Assembly: GCF_013364155.1 (NCBI RefSeq)
Contig: NZ_CP054916.1
Coordinates: 4,957,001-5,021,000 of the forward strand
DNA length: 64,000 bases
Source: Streptomyces sp. NA02950
GTDB taxonomy: Bacteria; Actinomycetota; Actinomycetes; Streptomycetales; Streptomycetaceae
Direction: 5' to 3'
The notes under the pieces are model-generated. The model was not told where the DNA came from and ran no database searches. It worked only from the letters and a program-made list of their open reading frames with translations. Position 1 is the stretch's first letter; each line of letters opens with the position of its first letter. The position numbers and the translations under genes were made by a program. Of this stretch, positions 37,256 to 46,501 are shown piece after piece.

Positions 37256-37466
37256 ATCGTTCCATGGGCCATGGAAGGCCGGTGCCAGCGCTCCTGATGG
37301 CCTACGTATTCGGATGCGTAGGTCTGGGGTTTCACACTGCGTGGTGGATTCGCCTCCACCGGTGGGGGAAGCGGGCTCTGAGCTGTGGTTTCTGCGAACG
37401 CTTCAAGGTGAAGCACCAGGCGCTGCTCAGGCCAGGGGAGCGCGAGGGGAGCGCATCGGTGCAGCG

Positions 37467-39556
37467 ATGGTGCAGAAGCCGTGGTCGGAAGTGCTGCTGA
37501 AAGGCCAACGAGGGCGCTCTCCGGCTGCTCAGGGCTTGTTGGAGTCCGACAAGGAGCATGAGCGCGTGGAGGTTCCAGTAGGGGGCGCGTTCCTGCGGGC
37601 ATGCGCACCGGCCGTATGGACGAGCCTGCTTCGCGCCACACCGCCCCGTCAAAGCCCGGAAGAGGCCCGACGGCTGCTCCGGCGCGTCGGTGACGCTGCC
37701 GATGACGCTCTGCGGAGCCTGGGAATCCTGCCAGGTCTCGGGCGCTCCCTCGATCGCCTCAGGCCCGGCTCGTATGCGGACCTCCAGCACGGCATCCGCC
37801 TCTCCCATGACCTGGGGCCCGAGGCATTCCGGCTACTGCTCGAGCAGTACGAGGAACACGCTGGTCTGACGAGCAGCGAGTTTTTCACTCCCCGTGCTGT
37901 GACGCGGATGATGGCAGAGCTGCTGGTACGTGAAGAGGACGAGCAGCTCACCCTTTGTGACCCGTATCTCCGCGGCGGCGAGCTGCTCACATCAGCCGTC
38001 GATACAGTGCGCGGTGCCGGGTGTTCTGCTGCTTCGCTGACCGTGTGCGGCACTGGTTCGCATGAGGACACCCTTCGACTCGCCGGTATGCATCTCATGC
38101 TGCACGGCGTACGGGGCACGCCTCGGCACCAGCAGCGCAGCGCCGTGGAACGAGCCGGACCGGCTGTCAGTGACCGCAGATCGGATTCTTCTCAATCCTC
38201 CGTTCAACGCGCGCGGATCCGTTCTGCACACCAGCATGCCGGAGCAGTGGCCCTACGGTCCCCCACCCCCTGGGAGCGACTACTTCGCCTGGGTGCAGGA
38301 CGCACTCCGCAAGCTCAACCCCGGTGGCCGCTTGGCCGTGCTCATGCCCAACAACGCTCTTGCGTCGGCCAGTCGGCAGGACCGTGACATCCGCCGAAAC
38401 CTGGTGGAGCGCGGAGCGCTGGAGTGCATCATCACGCTTCCTGCAAAGCTGTTCCGCGATACGGCCATCCCTGTATCCGTGTGGATCCTCAGGAATGCAC
38501 CGAGCCGGAGCCGGCAGATCTTGTTCGTCGACGCTCGGCACTTGGGGGTGATGGAGTCGCGCACCCGGCGGTTGCTCACGGAGGACGACACGTCGGCAGT
38601 CGTGCGGGCCGTGGCGTCATGGCAGTTCGACCGGGAGCGCTCGGTTGCGCACGCTGGAACCACAGGCCTGAGTGGAACGGCCGAGTTGGACGACGTCCGT
38701 GACCGGGACTATTCACTCAACCCGGCCGATTATGTGGCGCAATCTGTGTCCGCGGGGCGCGATGCCGACGACCTGCAAACGGAGCTCGAGGCCAGTGCGG
38801 CGATGTTCCGCCGCGCACGGCATGTCATGGTTTTGGCAGACCAGCAGATGACAAAGGTGCAGCGGGAGCTGGACTCTCTGCATGCTCTGGTCGGTGTCCG
38901 TGAGCTCACTGACTGGGAGGAGTGGCCACTGGGCGCGATCTGCGAGGTGCAGGCAGGTCCCTCCCCCTCCCTCATCAAGCGCACCCGTTCGGACGACGGC
39001 ATTGTGCCCGTGGTGCAGCCGACTCATCTGCGGGACCGCCGAATCGTGGTGCCGGATCAAATGTCGGTGCGGCACGAGCACGCCGAGGGGACACTGAGAA
39101 GTACCGCGTGATGGCGGGCGACATCCTGTGTGTGCGGACGGGGACAACCGGCCCTTCGGCGCTGGTGGATGCCTCACAAGAGGGCTGGATCCTCGGCGGC
39201 AATCTGCTCCGTATCCGTCCGTTGGCCGATCCGGTGCGGGAGGTCTTGCCGGACTACCTGCTGGCTCTTCTTTCTCTGCCGGCCATCGAGGAATGGATCC
39301 GGACCTGCTCAACGGCCACCACGGCAATCGGTTCCATCCTGTCGCGTCGCTTCGCCAGCTCCCGGTACCTCTTCCGGTGTGGGACGAGCAGTGCCGCATC
39401 GGAGATCAGTTCAGGTCCTATGACCAGCAGATCGTCGCGCACCGCGACTTTGCCCAAGCTGCCGAGCGTTCGCGGACTGCACTCGCTGAGTGCGTCATGT
39501 GGCAGGCGGCGTCCGTGGTGCGGCCCGAGACAACGAGGATGGGACAGGGAAGTTGA
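37467..39556 (+). pseudogene. N6-adenine DNA methylase fused to a specificity (HsdS-like) domain, three frameshifts
   Basis: Conserved sequence moves through three reading frames. Segment 1 (to about 38112) has SYADLQHGIRLSHDLGPEAF, SSEFFTPRAVTRMMAELL and LCDPYLRGGELL (SAM site). Segment 2 (to about 39095) has RILLNPPFNARGS (catalytic NPPF), GRLAVLMPNNAL and the start of the specificity half (EWPLGAICEVQAGPSPSL). Segment 3 (to about 39340) has YRVMAGDILCVRTGTTG. Segment 4 has ASLRQLPVPLPVWDEQCRI and a helical end. The probable lesions are an extra G in the run at 38113-38116, a lost base near 39095-39098 and one near 39338-39342. The N-terminus also seems short. As read, no functional methylase would be made. 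Confidence 0.82.
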
Positions 39557-39765
39557 GCACAGAACCCACACCGGATCCCTCCAGCGCCCGCTCCCCGTGG
39601 CTGTTGGTGGCTCTGTTCTGCTCTCTCACCATCGCCCTGGCGACGGGCATCGTGATGAGTTGGGGAGGAGACAGGCTCGTCGACGCTGCCAAGGTAGGAG
39701 GCGGGGCGTTTGTCGCCTCCATGACCATTTGGCTGACTGTTTTGAAGGAGCGTGGACAGCTGTAG
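39553..39765 (+). CDS. Small two-helix membrane protein coupled to the methylase gene
   Basis: A 70-residue protein starting with TTG: STEPTPDPSSARSPW, then two hydrophobic helices (LLVALFCSLTIALATGIVMS and VGGGAFVASMTIWLTVL) around GGDRLVDAAK. The TTG overlaps the methylase stop as TTGA, which supports this start and shows that the pair once formed an operon. Function unknown; such small membrane proteins often accompany restriction-type genes in streptomycetes, but I cannot assign a role. Confidence 0.65.
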   Translation: MSTEPTPDPSSARSPWLLVALFCSLTIALATGIVMSWGGDRLVDAAKVGGGAFVASMTIWLTVLKERGQL

Positions 39766-39894
39766 GGCAATGGCGCTCATCGCGGCCGACTGCTGCTCGG
39801 CCGAGCCACGGGCACCTCTTCGGTGGCAGCGTTGTGCGGTCACTGGGCGGCACCTACAGGCTGCGTGACCCCACGTTCACCGTGTACCCCACGT

Positions 39895-41163
39895 TCACCC
39901 CGAGCTGAGGTCCGCGAGCAACTGGTCCAGCAGATGCTCCTCCTCGACTCGTATGCCGTGCTCGGCGATGGCCTCACCTAGTGCCGGGTTCCAAGGGGTC
40001 GGGGCCGGGGCGCCGGAGGTGAGCGGTGTGCCGAGGCCGCGTTCGACGGCGGCGAGATAGGCGGGGGCATTGTAGCGCCACGGTGCTGCGCCGGGCAGGC
40101 GCAGGACGGCTGCAGCGATGCGGACGCCGCCCCAGTCGAAGTCGCCGTGGTAGGCGATCGGGCAGCCGCGGTCGGTGAGTTGGGTGAGCAGGGCGCGTGA
40201 GGCGAGGGACAGGTTGCCCTCGACGCAGACGAGCGGTGGGCAGCAGCCGGGGTCCAGCCCGTCAGCGGCCGCGGCGAGTACGGCGGGGTTCTCGCAGACC
40301 CGGATCGTGCGTCCCGCCACTCCGAGGTCAGATGGTTCCCTGGTGAGCTGGCGTAGCGTCAGGAGGCAGGGTTCGCCCCCTTCGTGTGCGGCGGCGAGGA
40401 TGCGGCCGGTGGTGCTGCGGGGAGAGCCGGGCAGGCCGAGGACGAGTACGCGCGAGGAGAGTTCGTCCAAGGCCACCCCTACGGCCGACCAGGCGGCCCG
40501 GCGGGCTTCGGTGTCGGACGCCGCACCCGCGGGCAGGGCGGCAAGCGAACGGACGGCGGAGAAGACCAGCGTGGCGACCGGACGGCCTTCGTCCAGTGCG
40601 TGAGCGTCCCCGAGGGTGCGGGCGGCGAGGACTGGCAGGCCGATGCTATGGGTTGCCGGGAGCTGGGAGAGTACCTGTACCGCCTCGGCGGCCAGTGTGC
40701 GGGCCAGCACGGGGTCGCCCCCGGAGAGGCGTTTGAGGAGACCGGTCGCTTCCAGCTCGGCTCGCCAGGATGCCAGGTCGGCTCGCTCGGTGATGGCTGG
40801 GACGTCAAGCTCGGCCAGTGCCTGCTGCCAGGCGGCGGCCTCGGCGGCGTGCTGAGCGCGCCGGTCGGGCACGGGTCCGGTCAGCGTCACCACCGCTGCC
40901 GCGAGGCCGTCCGGGCAGGTCAGCGACTCGCGCAGCGTACGGTCGACCTCGGTCAGCGGCACGGTGAGCGAAGCGCCCGAGCGCAGACGCCGCCCGAGCA
41001 GCAGCTCGATCGCGCGGCGCTGTTCGGCTGTGGCGGCCTTCAGCGTGACGGCGGTGTCCAGTGTGCGCCCGGCGGCCATCCGGCTTCGGACGCGTTCCAG
41101 CAGCCAGGCGGTTTCGGGGGTGCCAAGCAGGCGGCGCAGCCGTGGCCGGTCGGTCTCCGGCAC
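39895..41163 (-). CDS. jetD: Wadjet JetD: Toprim-type nuclease (DUF3323/DUF2399, TIGR02679-like)
   Basis: A 422-residue protein, last of the Jet operon. The N-terminal half (LLGTPETAWLLERVRSRM... LLLGRRLRSGASLTVPL) fits the DUF3323 region. The C-terminal DUF2399 region holds LVCVEGNLSLASRALL and IAYHGDFDWGGVRIA: a conserved Glu and a DFD pair as in Toprim nucleases. In other Wadjet systems JetD cuts closed-circular plasmid DNA brought by the SMC complex. The GTG start lies two bases after the jetC stop and has GGAGG ten bases upstream. The open frame further upstream is antisense shadow within jetC. Confidence 0.85.
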   Translation of the reverse strand: MPETDRPRLRRLLGTPETAWLLERVRSRMAAGRTLDTAVTLKAATAEQRRAIELLLGRRLRSGASLTVPLTEVDRTLRESLTCPDGLAAAVVTLTGPVPDRRAQHAAEAAAWQQALAELDVPAITERADLASWRAELEATGLLKRLSGGDPVLARTLAAEAVQVLSQLPATHSIGLPVLAARTLGDAHALDEGRPVATLVFSAVRSLAALPAGAASDTEARRAAWSAVGVALDELSSRVLVLGLPGSPRSTTGRILAAAHEGGEPCLLTLRQLTREPSDLGVAGRTIRVCENPAVLAAAADGLDPGCCPPLVCVEGNLSLASRALLTQLTDRGCPIAYHGDFDWGGVRIAAAVLRLPGAAPWRYNAPAYLAAVERGLGTPLTSGAPAPTPWNPALGEAIAEHGIRVEEEHLLDQLLADLSSG

Positions 41164-41165
41164 GA

Positions 41166-44100
41166 TTACTCGTCCTCCAAGAGAGGCGGCTGCGCGGGTG
41201 CCTCGGCAGTCATGGCTGCCTGGGCGGGGATGGGGATGTAAGGGGCGGGGCGCTGGTGGCGGGTGCGGGCGACGCCGTCCCAGCACCAGGGGGTGACCAG
41301 GATGGCGTCGATACCCTCGCGCCGGCTCAGCTGGGCGATTCCGATGCCGGGCACGGTGGGGTAACAGGCCCACTCGCGTTCGCTGGTCATCACCACGTCG
41401 AGGTCGAACGAGGCAAGCAGGCCAAGGCACTTGGCGCGGGAGTCGTCGTCCACACCGGCGAACGCCTCGTCCAGGGCGATCAGCCGCGGGGCGTGCGGGC
41501 CGCCGGAGGAGTAGTGCGAGGAGGCCGCGGCGAAGAGCGGGACCGAGGCGGCGAGCACCCGCTCGCCACCGGAAGCGGGGCCGGTTGCCGGCTTCCACTG
41601 GCCGTCCTGCCGGCGCTGGATGGTGAAAGCGTGCCAGGTGCGGTAGTCCAGGGCGCGGGTGAGCTGGTCGGCCCAGGAGTCCCCGGGGTGGTCCTCGCGG
41701 TCCTGGGCGATGCGGGCCTGCAGGAACGTGCCCACCTGGGCACGGTCGGCCGGCGACCAGGCATCGGAGGACTGCCGCAGCAGCCTGGCCCGTACGGCCT
41801 CCAGACCCTCGGGGGCTTCCTTGGCGGGCTGCCACTGCAGGCGCAAGGTCATGCCGGTCGACGTGGGACGGGCGGCCAGGTCCCGGTTCATCGCAGCCAC
41901 CTGCTCCTCGGCTGCGGCGATCAGTTCCTGCAAGGCTCCGGCGACCTCGCCGACCAGGTGGTTCTCCAGCAGTTCGCGTTCCTTGGCGGACAGCAGCCGG
42001 TCGCGCTGGTCGACCTCCTCGCGCAGGGAGTCGGCGAGGGCCGGAACGTCGTGGGTGCGCCCCTGGAAGACCACGTCAACGATCACGATGCCGTCGTGCA
42101 GGGTCATGCCGACGGAGTGGCCGTGGCGGCCGAGGGCATCGGTGAGCACCTTGTGTTCGGTGGAGATGCGTTGCTGGATCAGTTCCCAGCGGCGGTCGGA
42201 TTCGTCCGTTTCGGCGAGTTCGGTGTTGACGGTGCGGGCCAGCGCGACGGCGGGTGTCGGTGCCCATGGTTCGTCCAGCGGCGGGACGGTGATGGTGGGC
42301 AGCGCGGCGGCGAGCAGGCCGGTGGCCGCGAAGGAGCGCAGGGCGGTCACCGCGTGGTCGCGTTCGTCGGTCGCCTCCTCGATCCGGGTACGGATCTCGC
42401 TGCGGCGGCCCTCGGCCCGGGCCCGGGCGGTCAAGGCGGCATCACGAGCACGCTGGGTCGCCTTCTCCTCGGCCTCCCGTGCGGCGATCGCCGTGTCGGT
42501 TTCGGCCAGTCGGCGGTGGAGCTCCGCCACGCTCGCCCCGACGGTGTCGTCCAGCACCCGGTGGCGCTCGGCGGCGGCGTCGGCACTGCGGCGGGCGACA
42601 GTGGCGGCCTCGTCGGCCTGGGCCTGTGCAGCCGCTGCGGTCTCCGCCTCCGCGGCAGCGTCGGCGGCGAAGGCGGCGGAACGCGCCCGGGCGGTGGCGG
42701 CCGGAAGGAGCGCGGCGAGGGCGGCCGCGTAGCCGGAGATCGCGTCGCGGATCCGGTCCAGTGCCTCGCGGGTGGCGGCCAGTCCGGTGTCCGAGGCGTA
42801 CTCCTCGGCCTCGTGGCGCGCTGTCTCGGCTTCTTCCCGGCGCGTGGCTGCGTCCTGCTCGGCCTCCGCCCGACGCTCCGCCAGGCGGCGGGCGGCCTCG
42901 GCCTCGTGGTCGACGCGGGTATGCGCCTCGTGCAGCGCCTGGTCGGAGGGCTGGGCACGGTGTTCTGCGGTGAGGGTCGTGGCCCGTTCCCGCAGGGCGC
43001 GGCGCCGCTGGTCCAACTGGTCGATCACTGATCCGAGTTCAGTGCGCCTGGCGGCTAGTTCGGTGAGGCGGGCGCGGCGGGCCGCTTCCCGGGCGCCGTC
43101 ACCGATGAAGCGGGCGGCCGGCTTGGCCCAGCGCCCGGTGAGGGCGCCGATCCGATAGCTCCCGTCAGCGGCGACCCAGGTGTGGTGGTCCGGGCCCCCG
43201 CCGAGGCCGATCCCGGCCAGGACGGCAAGCACAGCAGCGTCGTCCAGCACATCGGCCTGCGGGTCTGCCCGGTCCACGGCAGGGCGAAGTACGGCGGTCA
43301 GGCTGGTGCCCGGGGCGGCAGCGGAGCCCGGCAGCAGCAGCGCGTCGTGGGTGCGGTCGTCGAGCAGGGTGCCGTCGGGCGCGATCCAGGCGTCCAGCAG
43401 TCCGGCGGCCTCCAGGGCTGCCTCGATCCCGGCGCGATCGGACTCCGGAACGGCGTCGTCGAAGTCGACGGCCCGCCACAGCGGCGCGCCGGGACGGTCG
43501 ACGCGGGCACGCGGATCCCGGGTGTACGCCGGGCGCGGGGTTTCATGGCCGCCGGACTCCAGGCGGGCGGTCTCCTCGTCAACCCCCGTGAGTTCATGCC
43601 GTGCGGCGTCGAGCTCGGCGTCGAGCTCCGTCTCCTGCCGGGTGAGCGCGCTGACCGCCGTGCGGTAGGCCTCGGCGGCGGCGTCGGCGGCCGGATTCGG
43701 GCCGTCCAGGGTGTCCGTCCACGCTTCCAAGACTGCGATGTACCGGTCGGGATCAGCCAGGCGCAGTTCGACCGCTCCCGCAGCCCACGCGCGCCACACC
43801 GCGAGGAGACCGGCTGCCTCTTCACCGACGGCCTGCCGGGCTTCGGCTACACGCTCCTGCGCGGCTTCCGCATCCGCGGCCGCACGGGCGGCTTCGGTCT
43901 GTGCCGTACGCACCCGCTCGTCGGCTCGTTCGGCGTCGGTGAGCAGCCGGGTCAGACCGGTGACGGCCTGGCGGCGCCGCTCAATGGCGCGCTCGCCCGT
44001 CCTACGGGACTCCGGAAACGGGGGTTCCTCGCCGTCCAACGACGCGGCCACCGGGGCATGATCGATTCCGGCAGCCTCGCCGGCTTGTTGAGCCGCTTTG

Positions 44101-45314
44101 TTGGCTTCGGCGAACGCCGACTGGTCGGCATCCCTGCGAGCTTGCGCGTCGGCGGCCCGGCGCCGCCAGTCGCCGGCGAGCCGCTGGGCGGTCCGGGCGG
44201 CGGAGGCGCGGTCATCGGCGACCGCGCGCAGCGCCTCGGCTGTCTTGCCGGCTTGTTCCAGCTCGCGGGCGGCGTCCATCTCGGGGCTGCGATGCAGTGC
44301 GTCCCGGGTGGCGGTCAGCGCCACCCGGGTGTCCTCCAGCTCTTCCAGCCGGGCTTCTGCCGATACCAACCGCTCTTCTGCCCCTGCGTGTTCGGTCTCG
44401 GCCTCGGTGAGACCACGGCCAAGGTGTTCGTACCGGCTGTGGGCGACGCGCAGGACGGCGGCCTGCCGCTTGGCGGCGATCTCGGCGTAACGGCGGTAGT
44501 GGGTGAGGAAGGCGGTGGCGGCCGTGGATGCCTCGGTGAGCGCGCCGAGCGTGTGTCGTTCGTCGTCCAGACCGCGGAACGCCTCGGCGACCTCCCCGAT
44601 CAAAACCGGATCAAGCGGTGGCAGTGACTCGGTGAGTGCTTTGGACAGCAGCTTCTCGTCGGGCCGCTTCGACAGTTGCGGCTGACGCAGCTGGATGAGC
44701 AGATTGACCAGCGCCTCGTAGCGCTCCTGGCCGAGGCCGAAGAGCTGTTCGTCCACGGTCCTGCGGTATTCGGCGGCGGTGTCGTGGACGAGTCCGTGGC
44801 CCTGCAGCGCCTCACGTAGCCGTTCCCGGGTGAAGGGAACCCGGGAGGCGGACATCAGCGGCAGGTCGGGACCTATCCGCAGGCTGGTGGTGAAGAACCA
44901 GTGCTTGGCGATGCCTCGCCCCTTGACCGCCTTCAGCCCGCAGCCGACGGTTCGGTACTGAGCCCGGCCGTCCTCGCCGATCCGCCCGAATTCCAGCCAG
45001 GTGTAACCGGTGCGTTCGTCGTGCGGGTGTCTGCCGCCCAGCAGCAGGTTCCACTCCATCCGCTTGGCGCGGTCGCCGTCCGGCTCGACGCGGTGGGCGG
45101 CGAGTTCGCCGTCGAGGAGGAACGGCAGCGTGAGCGCGAGGACTTTGGACTTGCCCGTGCCGTTGTTGCCGCGCAACAGCAGCCGCCCGTCGTGGAAGCG
45201 GAACTCCTCGGCGTCGTAGTAGAAGATGTCGGTCAGCCCCGCGCGCAGCGGCTGCCAGCGACTACGGGCGGGCTCGGGCAGGGGCGTGGAAGCGGCGGAT
45301 GGCGCGGTGGTCAT
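41166..45314 (-). CDS. jetC: Wadjet JetC: SMC/MukB-like ATPase (TIGR02680-like)
   Basis: A 1382-residue SMC-type ATPase. Walker A RGNNGTGKSK with Lys55, then the long coiled-coil arms rich in Ala, Glu and Arg with a central hinge-like globular part (about 560-720), and at the end the ABC signature ASGGERVLAASV and Walker B RLIALDEAFAGVDDD. It would form the DNA-extruding motor with JetA (kleisin-like) and JetB. Its ATG overlaps the jetB stop (ATGA). The layout matches TIGR02680, a protein always found with TIGR02677-02679, now known as one of the Wadjet types. Confidence 0.9.
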   Translation of the reverse strand: MTTAPSAASTPLPEPARSRWQPLRAGLTDIFYYDAEEFRFHDGRLLLRGNNGTGKSKVLALTLPFLLDGELAAHRVEPDGDRAKRMEWNLLLGGRHPHDERTGYTWLEFGRIGEDGRAQYRTVGCGLKAVKGRGIAKHWFFTTSLRIGPDLPLMSASRVPFTRERLREALQGHGLVHDTAAEYRRTVDEQLFGLGQERYEALVNLLIQLRQPQLSKRPDEKLLSKALTESLPPLDPVLIGEVAEAFRGLDDERHTLGALTEASTAATAFLTHYRRYAEIAAKRQAAVLRVAHSRYEHLGRGLTEAETEHAGAEERLVSAEARLEELEDTRVALTATRDALHRSPEMDAARELEQAGKTAEALRAVADDRASAARTAQRLAGDWRRRAADAQARRDADQSAFAEANKAAQQAGEAAGIDHAPVAASLDGEEPPFPESRRTGERAIERRRQAVTGLTRLLTDAERADERVRTAQTEAARAAADAEAAQERVAEARQAVGEEAAGLLAVWRAWAAGAVELRLADPDRYIAVLEAWTDTLDGPNPAADAAAEAYRTAVSALTRQETELDAELDAARHELTGVDEETARLESGGHETPRPAYTRDPRARVDRPGAPLWRAVDFDDAVPESDRAGIEAALEAAGLLDAWIAPDGTLLDDRTHDALLLPGSAAAPGTSLTAVLRPAVDRADPQADVLDDAAVLAVLAGIGLGGGPDHHTWVAADGSYRIGALTGRWAKPAARFIGDGAREAARRARLTELAARRTELGSVIDQLDQRRRALRERATTLTAEHRAQPSDQALHEAHTRVDHEAEAARRLAERRAEAEQDAATRREEAETARHEAEEYASDTGLAATREALDRIRDAISGYAAALAALLPAATARARSAAFAADAAAEAETAAAAQAQADEAATVARRSADAAAERHRVLDDTVGASVAELHRRLAETDTAIAAREAEEKATQRARDAALTARARAEGRRSEIRTRIEEATDERDHAVTALRSFAATGLLAAALPTITVPPLDEPWAPTPAVALARTVNTELAETDESDRRWELIQQRISTEHKVLTDALGRHGHSVGMTLHDGIVIVDVVFQGRTHDVPALADSLREEVDQRDRLLSAKERELLENHLVGEVAGALQELIAAAEEQVAAMNRDLAARPTSTGMTLRLQWQPAKEAPEGLEAVRARLLRQSSDAWSPADRAQVGTFLQARIAQDREDHPGDSWADQLTRALDYRTWHAFTIQRRQDGQWKPATGPASGGERVLAASVPLFAAASSHYSSGGPHAPRLIALDEAFAGVDDDSRAKCLGLLASFDLDVVMTSEREWACYPTVPGIGIAQLSRREGIDAILVTPWCWDGVARTRHQRPAPYIPIPAQAAMTAEAPAQPPLLEDE

Positions 45315-46501
45315 GCGCGGGAGCGGGCCTTTCGGATGGTCGGTGCGGCCAGGGCGTAGCGGACCAGGGCGGGCTTGGCCGTTACGGTCTCGCCGTTCCG
45401 GCTGACAAGGCCGAGAGCGGCGAGCCGGTCCAGGGCCTGGGCCGCCAGCTCGGCGGCGGCCGCGGGCTCGGCGGCGGACTTACGCCAGTAGGAGCGGTGC
45501 CGTATGGCCAACTCTTTTACGAGCGCAACAAGTTGCTCTTCGTTGCGCGGGCCGTCGGCCTCGGCCAGGTGGGTGGCGATCAGCAGCGTGACATGCCCGT
45601 CGGTGCCTTGTTCGGGCATGCGGAGGTCGGTGAGTTCGTCGTCCGGGTCCACCATCGCGATGCCTTCCGCCCGCGCCTCCGGCACCAGACCCGTGAGTTC
45701 GGTGATCCTGCGCGTGATCGCGTAGCGCTGGGAAACCAGATAGGCGCGCTCGTCCTCGGGCAGCTCGGCGTAGTACAGCACAGGGTCGTCCAACAGTCTG
45801 CGAGTGAGCCGGTGGCGCAGCGCTCGCAGCCGCAACTCCTCGGTGTCCGGGGCGACTTCTGAGGTGAGCGCGCCGAGTCGCTGGTCCGGATCCGGATCCG
45901 CCGCTTCGATGGTGGACGGGCCGCGGGTGGCGGCCGGCAGCGCAGCCAGGACACGCCGGCGCACGTCGTAGAGCACGTCGTTGGACGCCTCTGACAGATA
46001 CGCCTCCTCATCGCCGGAGACCCGGTGCAGCACGCCCCACTCCAACAGCAGCCGGACGACCGCCACCAGGTCGGAGCGCTCTTCCCGGCGCTCCATGCGG
46101 AAAACGATTCCCGCGTCCGCGATGACCGGGTCGGCGGTCCCGGTCAGCACCCCCTCGGCGAGCCGGCCCAGGGTGGTCTGTCCGTCGGCCCGCTCCAGCG
46201 TCGCCAGTGCCAGGCACAGCAGAACGTAGCGGCGTCGGGTGAACGGCACCCTGGTGCGCGGCGCGCGGGCCGGTCTGGTCGCGTCGTCCAACCGCGCGGG
46301 GGTCTTGTACAGCCGGGCGGTCTCGGCATCGACCACCAGTCGCCAGCCGGTCTCGTGGGTGAACCAGGACGCCAGCTCACCCCCGTGCTTACGGACCAGC
46401 CGGAACTCCTCACTGCCGCTGGTCAGCAGTGGTGAGGCCAGCAGCGCGCGGGCCGCCCGGCGGCGCTCCGCCTGTGCGTCGGTGACGAGAGCAGTGCTCA
46501 T
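45311..46501 (-). CDS. jetB: Wadjet JetB: KITE-like accessory subunit (DUF2398, TIGR02678-like)
   Basis: A 396-residue protein of tandem winged-helix character, with no enzymatic motif. RRRYVLLCLALATLERAD, LLEWGVLHRVSGDEEAYL and LVSQRYAITRRITELTG are typical DUF2398 elements. In the complex it would correspond to MukE/ScpB-type subunits. The ATG overlaps the jetA stop by four bases and its own stop overlaps the jetC start, showing tight translational coupling. Confidence 0.85.
   Translation of the reverse strand: MSTALVTDAQAERRRAARALLASPLLTSGSEEFRLVRKHGGELASWFTHETGWRLVVDAETARLYKTPARLDDATRPARAPRTRVPFTRRRYVLLCLALATLERADGQTTLGRLAEGVLTGTADPVIADAGIVFRMERREERSDLVAVVRLLLEWGVLHRVSGDEEAYLSEASNDVLYDVRRRVLAALPAATRGPSTIEAADPDPDQRLGALTSEVAPDTEELRLRALRHRLTRRLLDDPVLYYAELPEDERAYLVSQRYAITRRITELTGLVPEARAEGIAMVDPDDELTDLRMPEQGTDGHVTLLIATHLAEADGPRNEEQLVALVKELAIRHRSYWRKSAAEPAAAAELAAQALDRLAALGLVSRNGETVTAKPALVRYALAAPTIRKARSRA

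Noticed and set aside
37147..37641. Minus-strand open frame whose end reads GIEPLTYALRVRRS
   Set aside because: This peptide is the translation of the tRNA-Thr antisense strand, a well-known false gene call.
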